Shown here in pieces: positions 60,157-64,000 of a stretch of 64,000 bases of DNA. Positions within the stretch are counted from its first letter, which is position 1. Each line of letters opens with the position of its first letter. The stretch is from Marasmius tenuissimus (taxonomy: Eukaryota > Basidiomycota > Agaricomycetes > Agaricales > Marasmiaceae), in assembly GCA_029532415.1 (NCBI GenBank), contig JAQOTA010000064.1, forward strand, positions 186,001 through 250,000. The letters are read 5' to 3'. The position numbers and the translations under genes are program-made. The notes below the pieces were generated by a model. That model did no database searches. It had not been told where the DNA came from and saw only the letters and a list, made by a program, of their open reading frames with translations.

Positions 60157-62655
60157 CTAGTATCTCTCATCGCTAGCTAGTCCCAATATTTCCCAATGTC
60201 CTTGTGCATCTTTAAACGACCGCTCAATGACCTCCTTGTGGCTCGAGGATCTAGCCTTGAAGGTAGCATTGAACGGAAGTGCGCTCACCACTCCAGCAGA
60301 GAAATTGTTTTCATCCCATGGATCAAGGCACTGGGTTACTCCAGTAGAGGAATTCTTTGTGCCATGTATATCCAAGCCCCAGATTATCTGTGCCACGACA
60401 ATGAAAAGGGATGCTTCTGCGATATGACTCCCCATACAGAATCGACGGCCCCAGCCAAAGGTATAGCTACGAAAGTATGATTGATAAGCAGCTTCACGCC
60501 TCAGCCAAACTCGATGACTTACTGGTCTCTCTTTAGACTAAGGCTGTCTTCACCCAGCTGTAATGGAGAGGCTTGCATCCACCTGTCGGGGTTGAACTCC
60601 GTAGGGTTCTTGAATCGTGACGAATCAAGGTTCAACGCCCAAACATTGCCGATAACGACCGAGCCCTTGGGAATAAAGTACCCTTTGTACGTGGTATCCT
60701 CTGTGGAGCGATGTGGCGCACCTAGATGAGGAAACGAGAGGATAAAACTTCTACAGTACGAGAAATTGAGACGTTTCCAAACATACCGACGGGGAAAGGT
60801 GGGCGACAGCGTAGAACCTCTTTGATGATTGCCGCGACATAGGGCAGGTTGTCCTCGTCCTCGTATGTTGGAAGCCTGGTCTCTCCAACCACTCGATCAA
60901 TCTCTTCTCGCGCCTCGTGAAAAACAAAATCAAGTTGGACTCTCTTAACCGCGACTGACACCGAGGGCAAGCACCGTGTGAGGTGGGGTCTAACTCACAC
61001 CGTGTGACCTGGCCCTTGTGAGATGCCTGTTACCTGCACAAAGGATAGTTTTTGCCCTTCGAAAATCATAAAGGCAACCTGCCGTGCTCAACAAAGGCAA
61101 TTCACAAGGGCCAGTCACACGGTGTGAGTTAGACCCCACCTCACACGGTGCTTGCCCCCGGTGTGAGCTCATCGTGGAGATGGAAACTCACCTTCTCCAA
61201 GACAGGCGGATGCCAAAGCATAAACATCACAAATGACACAATCGTACTGCTCGTTGTATCCGATCCAGCTTCCAGAACTGTCCCAGCCGAGTACGCTAAA
61301 AGTGTGTCTCGAAGCCAACCACCACAGGGCGTCAGCCCACGGCCCGAGGTCTTTCCAGCCGGCACAGAGCTCTCCCGAGCTTTCAAATAATTCCCGACGA
61401 AGCATTCTGGACGATTGACACCTGACTCGTGGTCGGTGCGGATTTTGGTAAGGAAGCCTCCATACAGGCCTATCTCTCTAATGAAAAGATGGATAGAGCC
61501 GCTTAGAACGAACGACATAAACCATAAAATCCCTACCATCCATACCTTTTGTGCATTTCCTGAGCTTTAAGTCGCCACGGTGAGAGAATATCGGGGAGTT
61601 TTTGTAGGAACGTGAATGTATCCGCTCTAGAAAGAGGATAAATTGAGGAAGGAGATTGGAATGAGGTATCTCGAGCGTACATGAAAGCCCCTGGAAGCAT
61701 GATTTTCGCCACGTTTTCAACTACCTCATAGATCTCGTGTCTGGGAACAAGAAGATATTTCAAGCGTTTACGAACGATTCATCAAATGACGCACAAATCC
61801 TTGTTACCCTCGATCTTGTGAACACGTTCACCGTACATCATCTCCATAACGAGACTTGTCGACTGCGGATAGGAGAATCGGAGAAGTAAAAAGCGATTCC
61901 TCAGTCAGGGAGAGATGGCGAGCGGAAGGACATCACCGAACGTACAAATCGACGAACGAGAGAGAACCAATGTTTCTCGAGAAACTCAGGATCGTGCACC
62001 GACTCTCTTGCACAGACCTTTCCTCCCATAAGTTCCGCTGTCTGGTTACCGTGTTGAAGAAGATCGTATAAGAGCACAATCGACTCCAATTCTTGTATGC
62101 GTCGTTGACCCCTACTGGCGAAAGGTCCGAGTTCTGTCGCAAAGGCCTTCCGGACCAACTGTATGAAAAGACATCCAAGGCTCAGATTTGCGACTGTACA
62201 CAAACGAAGCAATAGACCACGCACCTTATACTCGGGAGATCCACCATTCAGTAAAGCCATCCGAGAACCAGCGCTTACAATGTCGAAAGAAACATGCATG
62301 CGCAAACGATCGTCAAATACCCTAGCCCGTTTGACAAGAAGATCTTCCGTCGTCTCCGGAGTATTGAGAACGATGATGTCAACGGGGCCGGCTTTGAGAT
62401 GGTATATAGGCCCGTATTCGAGCGCCCATTCTCTGAACTACGTTTCGAACAGGACAGATCAACCGAGGGATTTTGAGATAAGAATGTAACAGAACGAACC
62501 TTCACCCACTGGCGGCTTATGGGTATTGCCAATAGGTTGCCTAATAATGGGAGTTTCCTGGGCCCGGGAGGATAACTAAGGCCAGAAAGTCTACGAAATC
62601 GGTATCTAGCAAAAAGAATTAGTATAAAAGCACCTGCGAGAATGGATGTTAGCAT
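60157..62655 (-). CDS. Cytochrome P450 monooxygenase (P450-D)
   Basis: ATG at 62653-62655 starts [17 protein letters not shown], the membrane anchor; the hinge is [16 protein letters not shown]-helix [12 protein letters not shown], ExxR as [19 protein letters not shown], haem loop [12 protein letters not shown]; stop TAG at 60157-60159, one codon later than in the paralogs (ends DERY). Ten exons with conserved junctions join in frame. The intron after PPVLEK is about 270 bases instead of 60 because a palindromic element sits inside it (60955-61168). Splice sites at both intron ends are intact, so the gene can still be functional. It is the most diverged of the four in exon 3 ([10 protein letters not shown]). 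Confidence 0.9.
60955..61168. mobile_element. Palindromic MITE within a P450-D intron
   Basis: Arms of about 70 bases are inverted copies with few differences: GGGCAAGCACCGTGTGAGG, GTCTAACTCACACCGTGTGA and GGCCCTTGTGA on the left recur as reverse complements on the right. The centre is about 70 bases. The arms contain an internal repeat of CACCGTGTGA. No clear target duplication is seen. The paralogous introns of P450-A, -B and -C lack it. Confidence 0.75.
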
Positions 62656-63270
62656 GTTTTGTGTCAATGGAGGTTCAAAGATGGGGGAAAGGAGTGGATT
62701 CAGGAAACGTCATAAACTTGATTTTATCGACTTCTTTTTGAGCCCATGATACCCGGGTTGGTGCGCAGGTAACATCGGTTTCATAAAAATGGAGACTATG
62801 AATGACCGCATGGAAAAACTTCAGCTCAAAGGGAATAGGCTCGTTAGGGTCATGAGACTCCCAAGTATATGATGATGTAAGTGCCGGATGGTCATGACTC
62901 GATGAAATCAACCCACCACTGCAGTTAGAGGTGAGAGAGTCTTGATCTGCTTCGCATTGGCGAGATAGTGATGGTGAGGACGAGAGTAAGGGTTCAAGTG
63001 GGTTTATCGGAGCCTCGGTTGGCCTGCTTCGCCCTTCGGTCCGACGCCGTACAATACTTCCCAGCACGTGACTAGCGTGCCGCGCCTGAGACTCGCGTGC
63101 GGCGTCATGCTCAGGAGATCCATACTGTAACTGAGTACTGAGTTTTTGTCTCTCGTCAGTTCACTTTGCAATTAACAAGCACGCGGCCTGAGTGGTGTGC
63201 TGTGGCGTGTTACTCAAATCTTCTATCTCTTTCGAATCTGATCGATAACAAGTCCCCGACAGCGAGCAAC
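62656..63270. other. Upstream region of P450-D
   Basis: About 600 bases, the presumed promoter; no gene recognised. Confidence 0.4.
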
Positions 63271-63278
63271 GTTGAAGT

Positions 63279-63847
63279 TAGTGATGTGCGGGCTCGGGCT
63301 TGAGCCCTGGTGAGCCCAAGCCGAGCCCGGGGCTTGAAAAGCCTAGCCCAGCCCTGGTAGAGGGCTTTGGGAGGCTTAGGGCTCGGGCTCGACATTTTGT
63401 AAGCCCAAGCCCTAGGCTCAAGCCCTCTCTCATCTTCGGCTGGCGAGAACAAGATGTACTTCGCATATTCCAGTCCTCCGAGCATTGTTAGTCCCGGCGT
63501 CAACACAATACTATATATGATGTTAACAATAAGCGATCTATTCGATTTTCACAGCTGAAATCGAGGTCACTACTCACCGAATGAAAGTTACCAGTTGCGG
63601 AAGACGTGTCGACTGCACTTCTCTGGACCAACATGCCTGACGGGCAATGGTGAGAAGACACTCTGAGACGAATGCTACACTGCTTGAGATGTTCTATTTT
63701 CCGTACAGTGATAATATAAGAGATTGGTATAAGCCCGGGCTCAGGCCCAAGCCCTAGGGCTTTGACCTCCGGCTTGGGCTCAAGGCTCGGGCTCGGATTT
63801 CGATGAGCCTAAGCCCTCAAAGCCGAGCCCAAGCCCACGCATCACTA
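63279..63847. mobile_element. Complete hAT-superfamily MITE, 569 bp
   Basis: Ends are inverted (TAGTGATGTGCGGGCTCGGG left; TAGTGATGCGTGGGCTTGGG on the complementary strand at the right) and the element is flanked by a perfect 8-base direct repeat GTTGAAGT (63271-63278 and 63848-63855). TAGTGATG termini with 8-base duplications are typical of hAT elements. Subterminal regions carry many GGGCTTG/CAAGCCC repeats. No transposase frame, so it is non-autonomous. A decayed relative is at 13467. Confidence 0.9.
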
Positions 63848-64000
63848 GTTGAAGTGGTGCATCATTTGACTGACAAATCTCTCACTACTCATAAACCTAG
63901 CCGGTCAACGACCCTTTGTGATGGTAATACAAGAAAACAAAGTAAAAGAACACCCCACTCAATCGCAGTTCTCACAACGTCAGGCAGACCTCCGAATATC

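Overview
The window looks like nuclear DNA of a mushroom-forming fungus (Basidiomycota, probably Agaricomycetes). Genes are split by many 50-70 bp GT-AG introns. The families are typical of that class: DUF6533-type membrane proteins, fungal 7-TM-like proteins, F-box and MYND-finger expansions, and clustered P450s. I see no rRNA, convincing tRNA or CRISPR.
Left part (1-19 kb): a secreted GH35 beta-galactosidase (minus), a tandem pair of EthD-domain proteins with N-terminal signal sequences (plus), a 7-TM-like membrane protein (minus), a transposon-rich stretch (decayed hAT MITE, TA-flanked MITE, 574-bp near-perfect foldback) and a DUF6533-type membrane protein (plus).
Middle (19.9-29.6 kb): a direct segmental duplication of about 2.2 kb. 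Each unit carries a tiny Hva1/TUDOR-like (DUF2945) gene, and the two copies encode identical 80-residue proteins. Each also holds the start of a divergent unknown gene that looks decayed in the left unit. Between the units lies a single-pass membrane protein with a Ser/Thr stalk. A broken F-box gene and a TA-flanked MITE follow.
Right part (30-63 kb): four related cytochrome P450 genes, one full-size PDR/ABCG transporter, and MYND-finger paralogs in all states from intact to fragment. The order is MYND1, psi-MYND2, P450-A and -B (plus), MYND3 (frameshifted), psi-MYND4 (two nonsense codons and a 341-bp LTR-like insertion), PDR transporter, psi-MYND5 fragment (plus), P450-C and -D (minus). Convergent P450/MYND pairs face each other on both sides of the transporter, as if one module had been duplicated in inverted orientation. 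Oxidation by the P450s and export by the PDR pump could form one detoxification or metabolite pathway; this is inference, since no backbone synthase is visible. A complete hAT MITE with an 8-bp target duplication closes the window.
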